Positions 34,242-46,679 of a DNA stretch of 64,000 nt are shown here, in pieces. The stretch lies in NCBI GenBank assembly GCA_039707655.1, contig CM077672.1, positions 355,800,031-355,864,030 of the forward strand, given 5' to 3'. Numbering within the stretch: position 1 is the stretch's first letter; each line of letters begins with the position of its first letter. This DNA is from Elymus sibiricus. Taxonomy: Eukaryota > Streptophyta > Magnoliopsida > Poales > Poaceae. The notes below the pieces were generated by a model, which saw only the letters and a list, made by a program, of their open reading frames with translations, had not been told where the DNA came from and ran no database searches. The translations under genes and the position numbers were made by a program.

Positions 34242-35806
34242 TGCTACTTGTAGCTTGCGTTGGTATTTCCCCGAAGAGGAAGGGATGATGCAGCACAGTA
34301 GAGATAAGTATTTGCCTCAGTTATGAAACCAAGGTTATCAAACCAGTAGGAGAATCACGCAACACCTCGTTAGCAGCACCTGCGCACAAACAACAAATCC
34401 TTGCACCCAACGCAAACGAGAGGTTGTCAATCTCTCGGCGGTAAATTGCAAGATTAAATTGTATGTGATAGATAGATAGATTGAAACAAAAATACAAAAT
34501 AAAATAAATAAAAGAAAATGGCAGCAATATTTTTAGGGTTTTAGTAATATCATTTAGATAGACCCGAGGGCCATATGTTTCACTAGAGGCTTCTCTCATA
34601 GAAATAGCATATGGTGGGTAGACAAATTACTGTTGGGCAATTGATAGAAAAGCAAATAATCATGACGATATCCAAGGCAATGATCATGTATATAGGCATC
34701 ACGTCCAAGATTAGTAGACCGACTCCTGCCTGCATCTACTACTATTACTCCACACATCGACCGCTATCCAACATGCATCTAGTGTATTAAGTCCATAAGA
34801 ACGGAGTAATGCCATAAGAACGATGACATGATGTAGACAAGATAAACTCACGTATGAATAGACCCCATGTTTTTACCCTTAGTAGCAACGATGCATACGT
34901 GTCATGTCCCTTTCTGTCACTGGGATTGAGCACCGCAAGATCGAACCCACTACAAAGCACCTCTTCCCATGGCAAGATAAATCAATCTAGTTGGCCAAAC
35001 CAAATCAATAGATCGGAGAAGAAATACAAGGCTATAATAATCATGCATAAAAGAGTGCAGCAAAGACTCAAATAATTTCATGGATAATCTGATCATAAAC
35101 TCACAATTCATCGGATCCCAACAAACACATCGCAAAAAGTGATTACATCGGATAGAACTCCAAGAACATCAAGGAGAACATTATATTGAAGATCAAAAAG
35201 AGAGAAAAAGCCATCTAGCTACTACCTATGGACCCAAAGGTCTATGGTAAACTACTCACGCATCATCGGAAGGGCAGCAAGGTTGATGTAGAACCCCTCC
35301 GTGATCGATTCCCCCTCCGGTAGATTACCGGAGAAGGACCCCAGATGGGATCTCTCTGGAACAGAAACTTGCGGCGGCGGAAAAAGTATTTCGTGGACTC
35401 TCTTGGAGGTTTCTGATTTTTTTCTGAATTTATAGTGCTGGAATTAGGTCAAACAGAGCTGGGTGGGCCCCACGAGGTACCAGGGCGCGCCACCCCCCCT
35501 CTGGGGTGCGCCCTGGTGCCTCGTGGCCCACTGCTGCATCTTCTGGCCCTCTCCTGAAGCTTCCAGTACTTGTTATGTCCAATAAAAAATGTCCAAAAAG
35601 TTTCGTGGCATTTGGACTTCATTTGGTACTGATTTTCTGTAAAACAAAAACAGGGCAGAAAACAGCAACTGGCACTGGGCACTAGGTTAATAGGTTAGTC
35701 TCCAAAAATGACATATAATTGCTGTAAATGATTATAAAAACATCCAAGATTGATAATATATCAGCATGGAGCAATCAAAAATTATAGATACGTTGGAGAC
35801 GTATCA
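34242..35806 (-). repeat. 5' LTR of element D (1565 bp)
   Basis: Minus: TGATACGTCTCCAACGTATC to CTACAAGTAGCA, followed after 11 bp by the PBS (34213-34230). Shares structure with the C LTRs but differs in many positions (e.g. GCTTGCGTTGG instead of GTCTGTGTTGG on plus). Confidence 0.9.
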
Positions 35807-37088
35807 GGAGGCATTTTTGCATGCAGCGCTGGAAGGTGGCGCCAGCATTCTTCAAGCCGAACGACATGGTGATGTAGCAATACGCCCCGAAGGGGGTGAT
35901 GAAGGACATCTTGAGGGCATCCACCGGGTCCATCTTGATCTGGTGGTAGCCGGAGTACGCGTCCAGGAAGGACAGGAGCTCGTAGCAGGCGGTGGAGTCG
36001 ATGACTTGGTTGATCCGGGGTAGGGCAAACGGGTCCTTGGGGCAGGCCTTGTTCAGGCTGGTGTAGTCGATACACATGCGCCAAGTGCCGTTCTTCTTTA
36101 GGATGAGGACCGGGTTGGCCAGCCACTCGGGGTGGAACACTTCCATGATGTACCCGGCTTTGAACAGCCGGGCGATCTCTTCGCCAATGGTTCTTCGCTT
36201 CTCCTCGGAGAAGCGGCGCAGCGGCTGTCGGACCGGCTTGGCATCCGGCCGGACGTTGAGTTTGTGCTCGGTGAACTTCCTCGGAACACCCGGCATGTCT
36301 TTAGGGGACTGTGCGAAGATATCCCGATTCTCACGGAGGAAGTCGACGAGCTCGCCTTCCTATTTGATGTCGAGGCCAGAGCCCACGACGACGTACTCGC
36401 TGGAGTTGGGGTTGGACGGGTTGAGCGAAACCTTCCTTGTGCCCTTGGCCGGCTTGAAGGACCCCTCATCGGCCGGCTGCTTGAGCTGGGACGGCATGAC
36501 CGGCTGCTCGCCAGCCAGCGCGACAAGACGGTCGAGCTGGCGCCTCTCCTCGGCGATGACCAGCGACTCGGCCAGCTTGGAGCCGGCTTTGGCGCACTCC
36601 AGTTACTTCTTGTAGTCACCGGTGATGGTGATGATGCCCTTGGGACCTGGCAGCTTCATCTTGAGGTATGCGTAGTGGGGGACCGCCATGAACTTGGCCA
36701 TGGCGGGCCGGCCCAAAAGCGTGTGGTAGGGGCTGGCGAGGTTGACCACCTCGAACCAGATCGGCTCGCGGCGGAAGTGGGCGCTGGTGCCGAACAGCAC
36801 GTCCAGTCGCACCCGGCCGATGGGGGAGCACAAGGCGCCCGGCACGATGCCGTGGAACACCGTCTGGGTGGGCTGCAGCAGGCTCTCCTCGATGCCGAGC
36901 TTGACCATGGTGTCGCGGTAGAGGATGTTGATGCTGCTGCCGCCATCGATCAGCACCCGCGAAAAGTGGCAGGTGCTCTTCTCAGCGACGAAGGTGGGGT
37001 CGAGGACGAGCACGTAGCCACCCGGCGTGGGCATCACGGCCGGTTGGTCCTCCCGGGTCCAGCTGATGGGACGGTCGGACCAGTGCAT
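35807..37088 (-). pseudogene. Protease and N-terminal reverse transcriptase of E
   Basis: The minus-strand frame from ATG 37088 includes the retropepsin-like site LIDGGSSINILY (D-G-G-S, not the usual D-S/T-G) and LLGRPAMAKF. RT motifs follow: WRMCIDYTSLNKACPKD, LSFLDAYSGYHQI and MSFGLKNAGATFQR. It is interrupted by TAA at 36603-36605 and TAG at 36360-36362. It ends where D is inserted (35807-35811), and the same frame resumes at 29310. A frameshift separates it from gag, at a C/G run near 37103-37107. Confidence 0.9.
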
Positions 37089-37183
37089 GTACTGGGGGAC
37101 CGGGGGGTGATGGCGTTCACCTCGTGCCGGTATTTGTTGTGCTTGTCATCGCCTTCACTGGTGAAGACGACATAGGCCGTGTC

Positions 37184-38650
37184 CTACTGAGGGTAGGGGT
37201 TGTTGGCGAAGGCGCCGGCTGCCGGAGGTGGCTGGGGAGGCGGCAGTAGCTGCGGGTCGGGACTGGGAGGTGGCGGTGGGAACTCGCCTCGCATCAGGCG
37301 CTGAGTGATGCTGCAGTTCCGGAGCGTATGCGTGGATGGCTTCGCGCCGTTGTGGTGCTTGCAGGGGGCGTCCAGCATCTACTCGAAGGAGAATTTGGGC
37401 TGCCAGGCCATCTTGCCGGTGCGTTGGCGCTTCACGCCGCCTTGCTCGGCCGGCCGTTCCTCCGCCACGGCGGCCACTTGCTGGTTGTTGTAGCGGGGAG
37501 CCGGCTGCTCGGCCTTCCGCTTGTTGTTCTTGTTGTCTTGCCGGCGCTGGTTGGTTTCACCAGCCGGCTTTGGGGTGGCCGGCTGGACCGGGACCGGCTT
37601 GCCGTATGCGTTGACGGTGATTTTTACGCGCATGGCGGAGTCGGCCGTGGCGTACTTGTCCGCCACCACCATGAGCTCCGCCAGGGTGTCCGGCTCGTCG
37701 CACATCAGGCGGTGCTTGAGCAGGGTGCCGTCTCGGCACCCGTCGACGAAGTACTGGACGGCTTGCACTTTGTGGACCCCTTCGCAGGAGTTGCGTAGCT
37801 CGGTCCACCGCGTGAGGAAGTCGTGGAGAGGCTCGCCCGGGCCCTGAACGCACATGAAGAGCTGGCGAGGCCGACCCGGACGCTTGTACGTGCTGGTGAA
37901 GTTGCGTACGAATGCATCCTCGAAGTCCAACCAGGAGTTGACGCTGCCGGCCCTCAGGCTGTTAAGCCATGTCCGGGCCGAGCCGAGCAGCATGAGGGGG
38001 ACGTAGCTGACCGCCACGTGCCTGTTACCGCCGGCTATGCCAACAGCTGTGGTGTAGTCAGTTAGCCAGTCTTCCGGTTTGGTTATGCCGCTGTACTTGG
38101 GGGTGTCGCGGGCCAGCGTGAACCCTTTGGGGAAGGGCTCTTCGCGGATGCGGGGTCCGAAATAGGCGGGGCCAACAGAGCTCTCCTCCTCGAGAAGCAT
38201 GGACCGCGCCAGCCGGTCGATGCGGTGGCGAGCATCGGTTTCGTCGTAGGGTTCGCGGGGGCCCAGCCGGCTCGCGACGGGGCCGCATGGCACTGCGCCA
38301 GCGGAAGCCGGCCGGGGCCGTCGAGGCGGTGGGGGAGGAAGTTCCGGCTACTGGACCCGGTCGTTACCGGCAGTTTCGTCGGCAATGCCGTCGCCAGCCA
38401 TCGTGACACGGTTGTGCCGGCTCCGGCTTGCCCGGCGCCGGCCAGAGCGGCTGGCGCTGCCGGCAGGGGAAGACGCCTGCAGCGTGTCCCGAAGGGCCCT
38501 CTCCGGGTTCGCGGTGCTTCCCGAAGCGGAGGCAGATGGCTGGGCCGGGTCGAAACACTTCTGCTGCTCGTTCGCCGTGGTGATGAGGTCGCGGATGCGC
38601 TGCTGCTGCTGCAGCAGCTCCTCGCCCTCCAGGAACACGAGATCCGCCAT
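37184..38650 (-). pseudogene. gag of element E
   Basis: One minus-strand frame open for most of 37184-39350. The first ATG after the PBS is at 38650 (MADLVFLEGEELLQQQQ). The capsid-type block (about 38050-37780) contains WLTDYTTAVGI, LLGSARTWLNSL, FEDAFVRNFTSTYKRPGRP and EPLHDFLTRWTELRNSC, as in Ty3/Gypsy gag (retrotransposon gag domain). A basic stretch and a Cys/His-like PCKHHNGAKPSTHTLRNC segment follow. TAG codons at 38348-38350, 37379-37381 and 37184-37186 break it. Upstream of 38650 the frame stays open to the PBS with no ATG, so the true start may be lost. Confidence 0.85.
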
Positions 38651-39363
38651 GGCCGCCCGCGCCGCGCGCTTGTTCTTGACGGGGGTGTCGTAGACGGACC
38701 GGCCTGCGCCTAGCGCACGGCCAATTGCACCCCCACGGATTCGCACCTCCGCGACCCGGTTGGGCTTAGCGGCGGCCGGCGTGAAGCCATGTACGCTGTC
38801 GTACTCTCGCTGGGCGGATTCCAGCCGGCGCCACGTCACCACGAGCGCCGTGGCCTCGACTAGCAGCTGCTGACGGTCCTCGTTGAGCTGAGCCGCTGCG
38901 GCCACTGTATCGGCGTCGGGCGTGATGGGGGCTTGTAGGCTTCGGATACTCTCGCGAAGCGGGTCAATCCGGCAAGGCGGGGCCGCAGCCGCGGCAGCGA
39001 CAGCCGTGGCGGCCTTCTCCTTGCTGCCCGAGGAGTCGGAGCTAGTGCCTATGGTCAGCACCTCCGCACGGGCGCAGAGGGCCGCGACGTCGTCGGAGAC
39101 GGTGCAGCCAATGGGGATGGGCGAGTCGGCGAAGCTGTGTACCTCGCTGGGGTACTCGTCGGGGATGAGCGCGACGAAGATGTGTAGTGCGCCGAAAGGG
39201 ATGACGAGGCAGCCTGCGGGGCAGGCGGCATCCGCGCCTGGCACAGCGTCGCAGCCGGCCGGGTTGGCCACGCAAGGCGCGCGGACCAAGCCGTGCGTAA
39301 TGCGCTTGCCGGAGCTGGTGTAGGGCCTCGTCCAGAACTTGACTCCGGGCGACGCCGCGAGCA

Positions 39364-39381
39364 GCCCCACGGTGGGCGCCA
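39364..39381 (-). promoter_or_regulatory. Primer binding site of element E
   Basis: Minus strand TGGCGCCCACCGTGGGGC, two bases after the end of the 5' LTR (39384). This is a Gypsy-type PBS pairing with a tRNA 3' end (TGG start); the tRNA species was not determined. Confidence 0.75.
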
Positions 39382-39383
39382 AC

Positions 39384-40189
39384 TGTCGTGGTGAAATCAT
39401 GGCAGATGCCATGAGATGGCTAAAAGTGGGGGGCTGTGTGAGGACGCCGGTGGGTTTCGGAAGCGAGGTTGGCACGCGCGTGCGGGAGACACAAGGCGTA
39501 CCCAGGTTCGGGGCCCTCCGGGGAGGTAACACCCCTAGTCCTGTCGAATGGGATGATAGGCTCAAAGACTACAATGGTGCTCCTGGAGCTGTTTGGGCGG
39601 AGGAGGAAGAAGGGGGTTAGGCCGTCGTTCGGCCTCTCCTGTGAGTGTGAGTGTGTGTTGCTACTGAGCTGAACATCATCGACGACCCCCCTGCAAGGAG
39701 GCCTCCTGGGGGGTCTTATAGCCCGACCCCTCAGGGTTACATGGGTAAAACCACACACTGCGGGACCCGGATGTCGGCGTCTGGAGCAGGCTGGGGGGCC
39801 CGCCGGCTGCTCGGCACTATGGCCCGTCGCCTCGTGCGTCACGGAGTGGTGGGCGTCGTGGGGACTGCAGTGGCGCGCTGGTGCTGACGATGGTCGTCCC
39901 GGTCAGCGGGGTTGGCAGCTCTGCCGTTGCGCCTTCCCGAGATGGATTGCGATGTAGCCACGCCCTCCCTTCTTGGAGGGTTGTCTTGTCGTTGGGAGCG
40001 ATGGGACGGCCGCTGACCCGTCGCCAGCCGGCTAGCGGACAAGCCGGACCCGGCCCGGGGCCGGGCCTAGCCGGCTCGCGTTGGGAAGCCGGCCAGACGG
40101 CCAGCCGGCGGGGAGGGGCACGGGCTGCCCCGACGTTTTGAAAAGGGGCTCCGGGTCCGCTTGCCTACCTGGGGGTCATCCCCCCGACA
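39384..40189 (-). repeat. 5' LTR of element E (806 bp)
   Basis: Minus: TGTCGGGGGGATGACCCCCA... to ...CACCACGACA. Nearly the same as 21748-22567; the main difference is a missing 15-bp piece in the CGCCTGCTGCTGGG region of the 3' copy. Confidence 0.9.
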
Positions 40190-40194
40190 TAGTC

Positions 40195-42644
40195 TGATAA
40201 ATGTTGTTGCCAGCAGTGGATTTATCTATCTTCTGAAATGACTCAAGTAGATATATGGATATTTACTTGATGAGACATAAGTCTGCATCTTTTGAATTCA
40301 TTCAAAAGGTTTCAAAATGAAGTAGAAATTATTGTAACAAGAAAATCATGTTTCTGCAATTTGATTGCAGAAAGGAATATCTGAGTTACAAGTTTAGCGA
40401 ATGTCTGATAAGTTGTGAAAAGAGTTTCATAACTTACACCTCCCGGAACACCACTGTGAGTGGAATGTCTGTGAAGATGTATTCAAACCATTTATGACAT
40501 GGTAAGATCAAAGATGACATAAATTAATTTGCCATTATCCCTTTTAAAGTAATGCTTTAGAGACTGTGGCTTTTACACTGAAAAGAGCGCCATCAGATCT
40601 GTTGAAATGATGCCATGGTATGGTACGCCCAACCATGTTTTGTCTTTTCTTAACATTTGGAATATGGGGCTTGTGTAAAATATTTACAAACCTATTCCAA
40701 ATCAGACAAGTGGTACTTCGTAGGTTATCCCAAATTATTGGGAATTCCTCCACCACTATACCGAGGCAAAAGGTTTTGCCACAAAGAACGGTATGCTTTT
40801 GAAGAAAATGGTTCTTGCAAAAAGGTGAGTGGGAGGACAGTGCAACTCGACGAGATAACAGTATCTTCGTCATCAGATCAAAGGAAAGAAACCTTGAAAG
40901 TGATTTCAGAGTTTCCTACTGCGACTGATACGGAAGCCTCTACATGAGATGTATAGACTTCGGTCGAACTTGCAGCTGAACCACGTAGGCAAAACTCGTG
41001 CAAACCTCTCAGGTGCGCTAGCGAGATATTGTTGTTAGACAACAATATACCTACGATACACAAGGAAGCGTTGATGGGCCCTGACTCCGGAATAGGCAAA
41101 ATGCCAATACAATCCGAGATAGTTTCCATATAAATGATTCAAGATCATATCTTGATACCCCTTTCGAAAGACTTAGAGTCTAACGAATATTTATGGAACT
41201 ATAAACTGATATGGATAAAAATGTTTTATCCATAAAGCTTGACTTGTTGCAATAACAAGTTCAAGGCGTTGACTGCGATGAGGTTGTCTCACCGTAGCGA
41301 TGCTTAAAGTCGGTTCGGGTTAAACTAGCAATTAATACATGTTTCAATCATGAGATATGAAACATGGATGACGAAAGAATTTCCATGAAATGGGAATACA
41401 AACTAGGACTTGTATGTGATACAGTCCAAAGTGTTTTGTCAAGCCAGAGGATGCTAGTGAGTGTGCAAACTTCAAAGTTCCAGCAATGGACAGAAGAGAG
41501 CAAAATGGAGTTGGAATCTTCGTTTTTAATGAAATAGTCAAAAGAGTTTGATTTCATCAATGGATAGCGAAGATGCTTGTGGTTACAAGAAAGTAAGTGG
41601 GAGCATAATAATATTTCTAAAACTTGTGTGCTTGACACATTCTTGATTGGAAATAATATAAATTTCTTTACACGAATTAGCACTTCATTGAAAAATAGTT
41701 TCTTCAATGAAGAGCTTGGGATAAATTGCCATGTTATTAGGCATAATTATCTATGGAGATAAAATTTTCTAATAGGGCTAAGCCAAAATACATATTGACA
41801 AGATGCTAAAACAGTTTATCATAAAACATCAATGAGTGATTCTTGCTGAAGTCACATGGAAAGGCTTTTGCAAGACTCGGTGTCCTAAAACACTGATGAG
41901 CAAAATACATGATGGAATTTCCACACACTTTTGTGTTGGGATTACTCATGGATTCCATGGTATGTGAAACAACCAGATATGTCCGATACTCCCAAACTGT
42001 TGAGAGTATAGATACCAAAGTGATCAAAGTACTGATCATGGGACAACAGTGAAAAATGTCATTGAGTACTAAAGTAGCACTGATGACATGTTTTCTCGCA
42101 AGCAGAGATTATGAAGTGCTCGTTGTAAGTAATTACATCGATACGGTATTCATCAATGCTCCATGCGATTTTCGATTTAAGTTAAGGGTTTTGTGTAATA
42201 CACGATATGGTGGCACGGTAGTTGGAAATTGTTCCAAACAGGTTACTGTGGTGAATTCTATAACAAAGGCTAAGTATGTTGACGCTTTAGAAGCGACAAA
42301 GAAGATGTTGAATCATATACTTCATTCATGAACTTAGTATGGTTCCAAGAAGGCTTTGGTCAATGGGACACTATTGTAGATAGTTGCTCCATATCTCAGT
42401 CTGAGGAATCAAGGTTCGACCAATGGTTCACATATATACAAAGCCAAGTCCACACAAAATATGAATTTTGTGAAAGCGTGAAAATGCGAGGATATGCAAA
42501 GATACACACGGAGCTGAAGTTGTCAGATCCATTGGACATCAGGCTATACCACAAGCGAAGCATATTTTACACCGGTATGCCATAGGTGTGGTGTAAAGTG
42601 CATTAGCATTGACTAGATTATTGACTCTAGTGCAAGTGGGAGTC
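40195..42644 (+). pseudogene. Decayed Copia pol (integrase-RT-RNase H) of element A
   Basis: Three recognisable islands appear in Copia order. Integrase: YLMRHKSASFEFIQKV (near 40272) and KWYFVGYPKLLG with RFCHKERYAFEE (40709-40809). RT start: KEALMGPDSGIG (about 41060-41095). RNase H end: TVVNSITKAKYVDALEATKK (42247-42306), the relic of the Copia 'STEAEY' box. Stops and frameshifts separate them. The 3' end is the PPT GCAAGTGGGAGTC touching the 3' LTR at 42645. The part upstream of E (before 21748) would hold gag and protease. Confidence 0.8.
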
Positions 42645-44756
42645 TGTAGGAGATATGCCCTAGAGGCAATAATAAATGTTATTATTTATCCCCATGTTCC
42701 TAATTAAGTTTATATTCCGTGCTATAACTGCTATGGTTCTCGAGTCTACAATAACCACGAGGCTCGGAGGAAGACTCATATGCACATGTGGAATAATGGA
42801 CGATGAAATGTATTCCTAGTCTGGCCTCTAAGACTAGCTCAAGTGTTGCATGATGATCCTGTTTTCCTAATCATGGGCATGACTATGCCGGCAACTTTGA
42901 GGGCACAATGTTAGAAGAACACTTGTGTTGAATCGACCCGAATTGATGTTATGCTATGAGATACATTCGTCACAAGTTAATGGTTAATAACACAGAGATG
43001 GTTTATGTTTGCATAATTCCTTAGACCATGAGAGTATCGAGTTTTTTCATGCTTGCTTCATGAACTTTGGGGTTTGTTAAACGTCATCCGTAAATGGGTG
43101 GCTATTACGGCGGCTTACGGGTTCATGGGAAAGTGTGACAAGGGACTTGATAGCTCAAGATTGGGATTTGCTCCTCCGATGACGGAGAGATATTCCTTGG
43201 GCCCTCTCGGTGTTACGGTATCCATCATCGTCTGGCCAGACACAATGTGATTTGATCACTGGGATGCCGGAACACGGGAACGAGAAAAGAGAACAAAACC
43301 GGTAATGAGGTAACTGGCATTGTGGAGAAGTGTTGATCCACGGGGATGCCGATAAATCTCACCTCGGGTGTTTGTAACATATCGCGAAGCGACAGGAATA
43401 GCACACGACAACTGGAGGTTCACTCGAATATTTATTCGTGTGGGTATAGGGGTCAATATGGGTGTCCACGGCTCCGATGTTGATCATTGCTCGGAAAGTG
43501 TTCTGGTCATGTCTATACTTCACGAAACCTATAGGGTCACATGCTTAAGGGTCATCTATCTGCTGAATACTAGACAGGGAGTCTGAGAGAAAGTCACCGG
43601 AAAAGTTTCGGAGACAGCGGAAGAGTTCCGGAGAGAGAACACCAGAAGAGTTTCGGTAAAACTGAAAAGTTGTTTTGGAGTATACCATTAAGTCAAATTG
43701 GTTTCGGCACACGCCTGGAAATTCTTGGAGGGTGCCAGAATTGTTCTGGGAACTTCTGGGATTTTTCCGGAGAAAAAAACCGGAAATGTTCCGGAGCTGC
43801 CGGAACCGCTTTGGTTGCTTTTCGCAGATGAATATCACTAATCCGGAATTGTTTCGGAATGCGTCCAAAATTATTTTAGTGGGTACTAGAAATGTTCTAA
43901 GACCTACGGAAATATTTTCAGATTTAACGGTCGCGGAAAATTGTTTCTGTGAATAGTGAAAATCACTTTATGGTTACGTTTTTGGAAAGCCACCTTTTTG
44001 GGCTTTGCTCCAAAATATCTTGGGGATGACATGGATGGATAGGAGCCCCTTTTGAAGGGGCCCCACTAGGTGTGGCCGGCCAAGATGTGGAGCTCCATGG
44101 AGCTCCACTTGCCTTCCCATTTAGCCCTTCATATGTGACATATTGTATGGGCATTTTGGTATTTTTCCAAGTGCCACCCTACCCCTTGGGATTTCCTATA
44201 AATAGAGGTGGAGAGGAGCTCTCCACACTCACTCACTCTCTCATACAGAATGCCATGCAATGATCTAGCTTCTTCTCTCCCTCCCACGAAAAGAGTTTCG
44301 TAGAGCGAAAAGGCTGTCTGGGTTCCGGTGGGAACTAGTTCTGGACGGCGAAGCCCTGCCGGATAGATGACACCATATGTGTGCAACCCCGTAGAGAGGT
44401 CGTAGGTTCGATCTTTTTGCCCGAGGGGCTGTTCGAGGGTGCCTCCCGAAGGGCTGTCCGAGTGCCCGTCCGAGTTTTGAGGGTCCTCCCGAAGGGCTGT
44501 CCGTGACACCGTCCGAGGGACTGTCTGACCGCCTCCCGGAGGGCTGTCCGACGAGCAGACAAGGGAGAACATCCTCGCGGTTGGGAGGTTGTAAATCCTA
44601 GCTGCGGGGATCTGCACCGACGATCTACATCGACTCTACTTCCGCTGCGCTACAAGTCGGTAACGATCGGATCGAAACCTTGTATGCAGTCTTCATAGTG
44701 GTCCTGGGCTGGTGCCTAGGTCGGAATTTTTTTGTTTTTTGCTGCGTTCCCCTACA
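42645..44756 (+). repeat. 3' LTR of Copia element A (2112 bp)
   Basis: Same ends as the 5' LTR (TGTAGGAGATATGCC...CCCCTACA), followed by TSD GCTAG. TATA box TATAAATAG at 44197-44205. Three units in the GC-rich tandem array instead of four. Confidence 0.9.
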
Positions 44757-44761
44757 GCTAG

Positions 44762-46679
44762 CGTAACATGTATAAAAATGATGAACGGTGGCTGAGCCAA
44801 AAATACTATGTCAGCTATATGATCATGCAAAGCAATATGACAATGATGATGTATGTCATAAAAACGGAACGGTGGAAGTTGCATGGCAATATATCTCGGA
44901 ATGGCTATGGAAATGCCATGATAGGTAGGTATGGTGGCTGTTTTGAGGAAGATATAAGGAGGCTTATGTGTGATAGAGCGTATCATATCACGGGGTTTGG
45001 ATGCACCGGTGAAGTTTGCACCAACTCTCGATGCGAGAAAGGGCAATGCACGGTACCGAAGAGGCTGGCAAATTGCAGAAAGGTGAGAGTGCGTATAATC
45101 CATGGACTCACATTAGTCATAAAGAACTAACATACTTATTGCAAAAGTTTATTAGTCCTCGAAGCAAAGTACTACTACGCATGCCCCTAGAGGGATAGAT
45201 TGGTAGGACAAGGTCCATCGCTCGTCCCCGACCGCCACTCACAAGGTAGACAATCAATAATAAATCATGCTCCAACTTCTTAGCATAACGACAGATCATA
45301 CGTGCATGCTTCGGGAATCACAAACCTTAACACAATTATTCTTACTAAACCACAATCATCTACTAGTACCTCCCCCATATTACCATCTTAATATCGCAAA
45401 ACTATTGCAAGGAATCAAATTTATCATATTCAGTGATCTACATGAAAGTTTTTATTATATCCCTCTTGAATACCTATCATATCAGGACCAAATTCATAAC
45501 CCGTGCATATTACCATTGCTATCATGAGACTCTCAAAAATATATAAGTGAAGCATGAGAGTGCAACTATTTTTTAAAATATAACCACCGCCGTGCTCTAA
45601 AGGATATAAGTGAAGCACTAGAGCAACTGCCTAGCTCAAAAGATATAAGTGAAGCACATAGAGTATTCTAACAAATCACGAATAATGTGTGTCCCTCTCA
45701 AAAAGGTGTGTTCAGCAAAGATGATTGTGAAAAACTAAAAAGCAAACAAAAGCAAACAAACTATATCACAAGACGCTCCAAGTAAAACACATATCATGTG
45801 ATGAATAAAAATATAGCTCCAAGTGAGTTACCGATAAATTGTAGACGAAAGAGGGGATGCCTTCCGGGGCATCCCCAAGCTTAGACGCTTGAGTCTTCCT
45901 TGAATAATACCTTGGGGTGCCTTGGGCATCCCCAAGCTTAGGCTCTTGCCGCTCCTTATTCCTTTATCCATTGTAGTCTCACCCAAAACTTGAAAACTTC
46001 AGCACACAAAACTCAATAGAAACCTCGTGAGATCCGTTAGTATAACAAACAAATCTTAAACTTTAGGTGCTGTTATAAATTGATTCAAATTTAATATTGG
46101 CATAATTCTACTGTACTCCAACTTCTCCATGACTCATACCCCCCGATACGATCCATAGATACATCAAAATAAGCAAACTATGCAACAAAAACAGAATCTA
46201 TCTAAAACAGAATAGTCTGTAAAGATCTGAATTATGGTCATACTTCAATAACTCCAAAAAATCTGAAAAATTAGGACAACGTGGGAAATTCGTATATCAA
46301 TACTGTGTAAAAAATTCAGAAGGTTATCACTCTTCAGCAAAAAACCAAAATTCCAGCACTGGATGCAAAAGTTTCTGTTTTCCAACAGCATCTATCATAC
46401 TATCTTCCAAATCATCCCAAAGGCATTACTCGGCAGAAACACTAATTAAAAGATAAAAACACAATCATAACAGAAGCTATAATTGTCTAAACACACAAAA
46501 ACATAAATAAAAAGTTTATTGGGTTGTCTCCCAACAAGCTCTTCCTTTATAGCCATTAAGATGGGCTTTTGGGATTTCAATGATGCTCACATGAAAGATA
46601 ATAATTGAAACACAAAGAGAGCATCACAAAACATGTGACAAACACATTTATGTCTAACATACTTCCTACGCATAGGCAT
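44762..46679 (-). other. Interior of element C downstream of its ORF
   Basis: Non-coding, colinear with the D interior. It has hairpins at 45529-45561 (ACTCTCA/TGAGAGT) and 45593-45625 (TGCTCTA/TAGAGCA), plus a weaker third unit to 45660, all with the AAGTGAAGCA loop. The GCATCCCC stretch near 45860-45940 and the ATTGGGTTGTCTCCCAAC motif near 46517 also match D. It meets the LTR of A at 44757. Confidence 0.75.

Larger units (their letters stand above)
29311..35806 (-). mobile_element. Non-autonomous Gypsy-type element D, nested in E
   Basis: 6.5 kb, with LTRs 34242-35806 (5') and 29311-30846 (3') and a perfect TSD GGAGG (29306-29310 and 35807-35811). The mutated PBS TAGCGCCGTTACCGGGGA lies at 34213-34230 on minus. 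One gag-like ORF, no pol. The interior is colinear in parts with C, including the hairpin array. It splits the E reverse transcriptase just upstream of the YVDD box. The LTRs look very similar to each other, so it is probably a younger insertion than C or A. Confidence 0.9.
21748..40189 (-). mobile_element. Tat-like Gypsy element E, nested in A
   Basis: The LTRs (39384-40189 as 5', 21748-22567 as 3') are flanked by a perfect TSD TAGTC (21743-21747 and 40190-40194). The PBS on minus is TGGCGCCCACCGTGGGGC (39364-39381). Minus-strand gag, protease and RT are followed directly by a convergent plus-strand antisense gene. That layout is known from Tat-lineage elements such as maize Grande/Cinful and rice RIRE2. 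RNase H and integrase are missing, so it is non-autonomous. D and F are inserted within it. The interior is strikingly GC-rich against its AT-rich host. Confidence 0.9.
16723..44756 (+). mobile_element. Copia LTR retrotransposon A, nested in C
   Basis: The LTRs (16723-18906 and 42645-44756) are flanked by a perfect TSD GCTAG (16718-16722 and 44757-44761). The PBS TGGGATCAGAGC is at 18908-18919 and the PPT CAAGTGGGAGTC precedes the 3' LTR. Degenerate integrase, RT and RNase H remnants appear in Copia order at 40195-42330. Without the 18.4-kb nested element E it is about 9.6 kb. It is the same family as B. Coding capacity is destroyed by many stops and frameshifts. Confidence 0.9.

Noticed and set aside
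36132..37175. 347-codon plus-strand open frame over the gag-pol region of E
   Set aside because: Mirror frame of the protease/RT coding strand, which has clear catalytic motifs; composition explains its openness.
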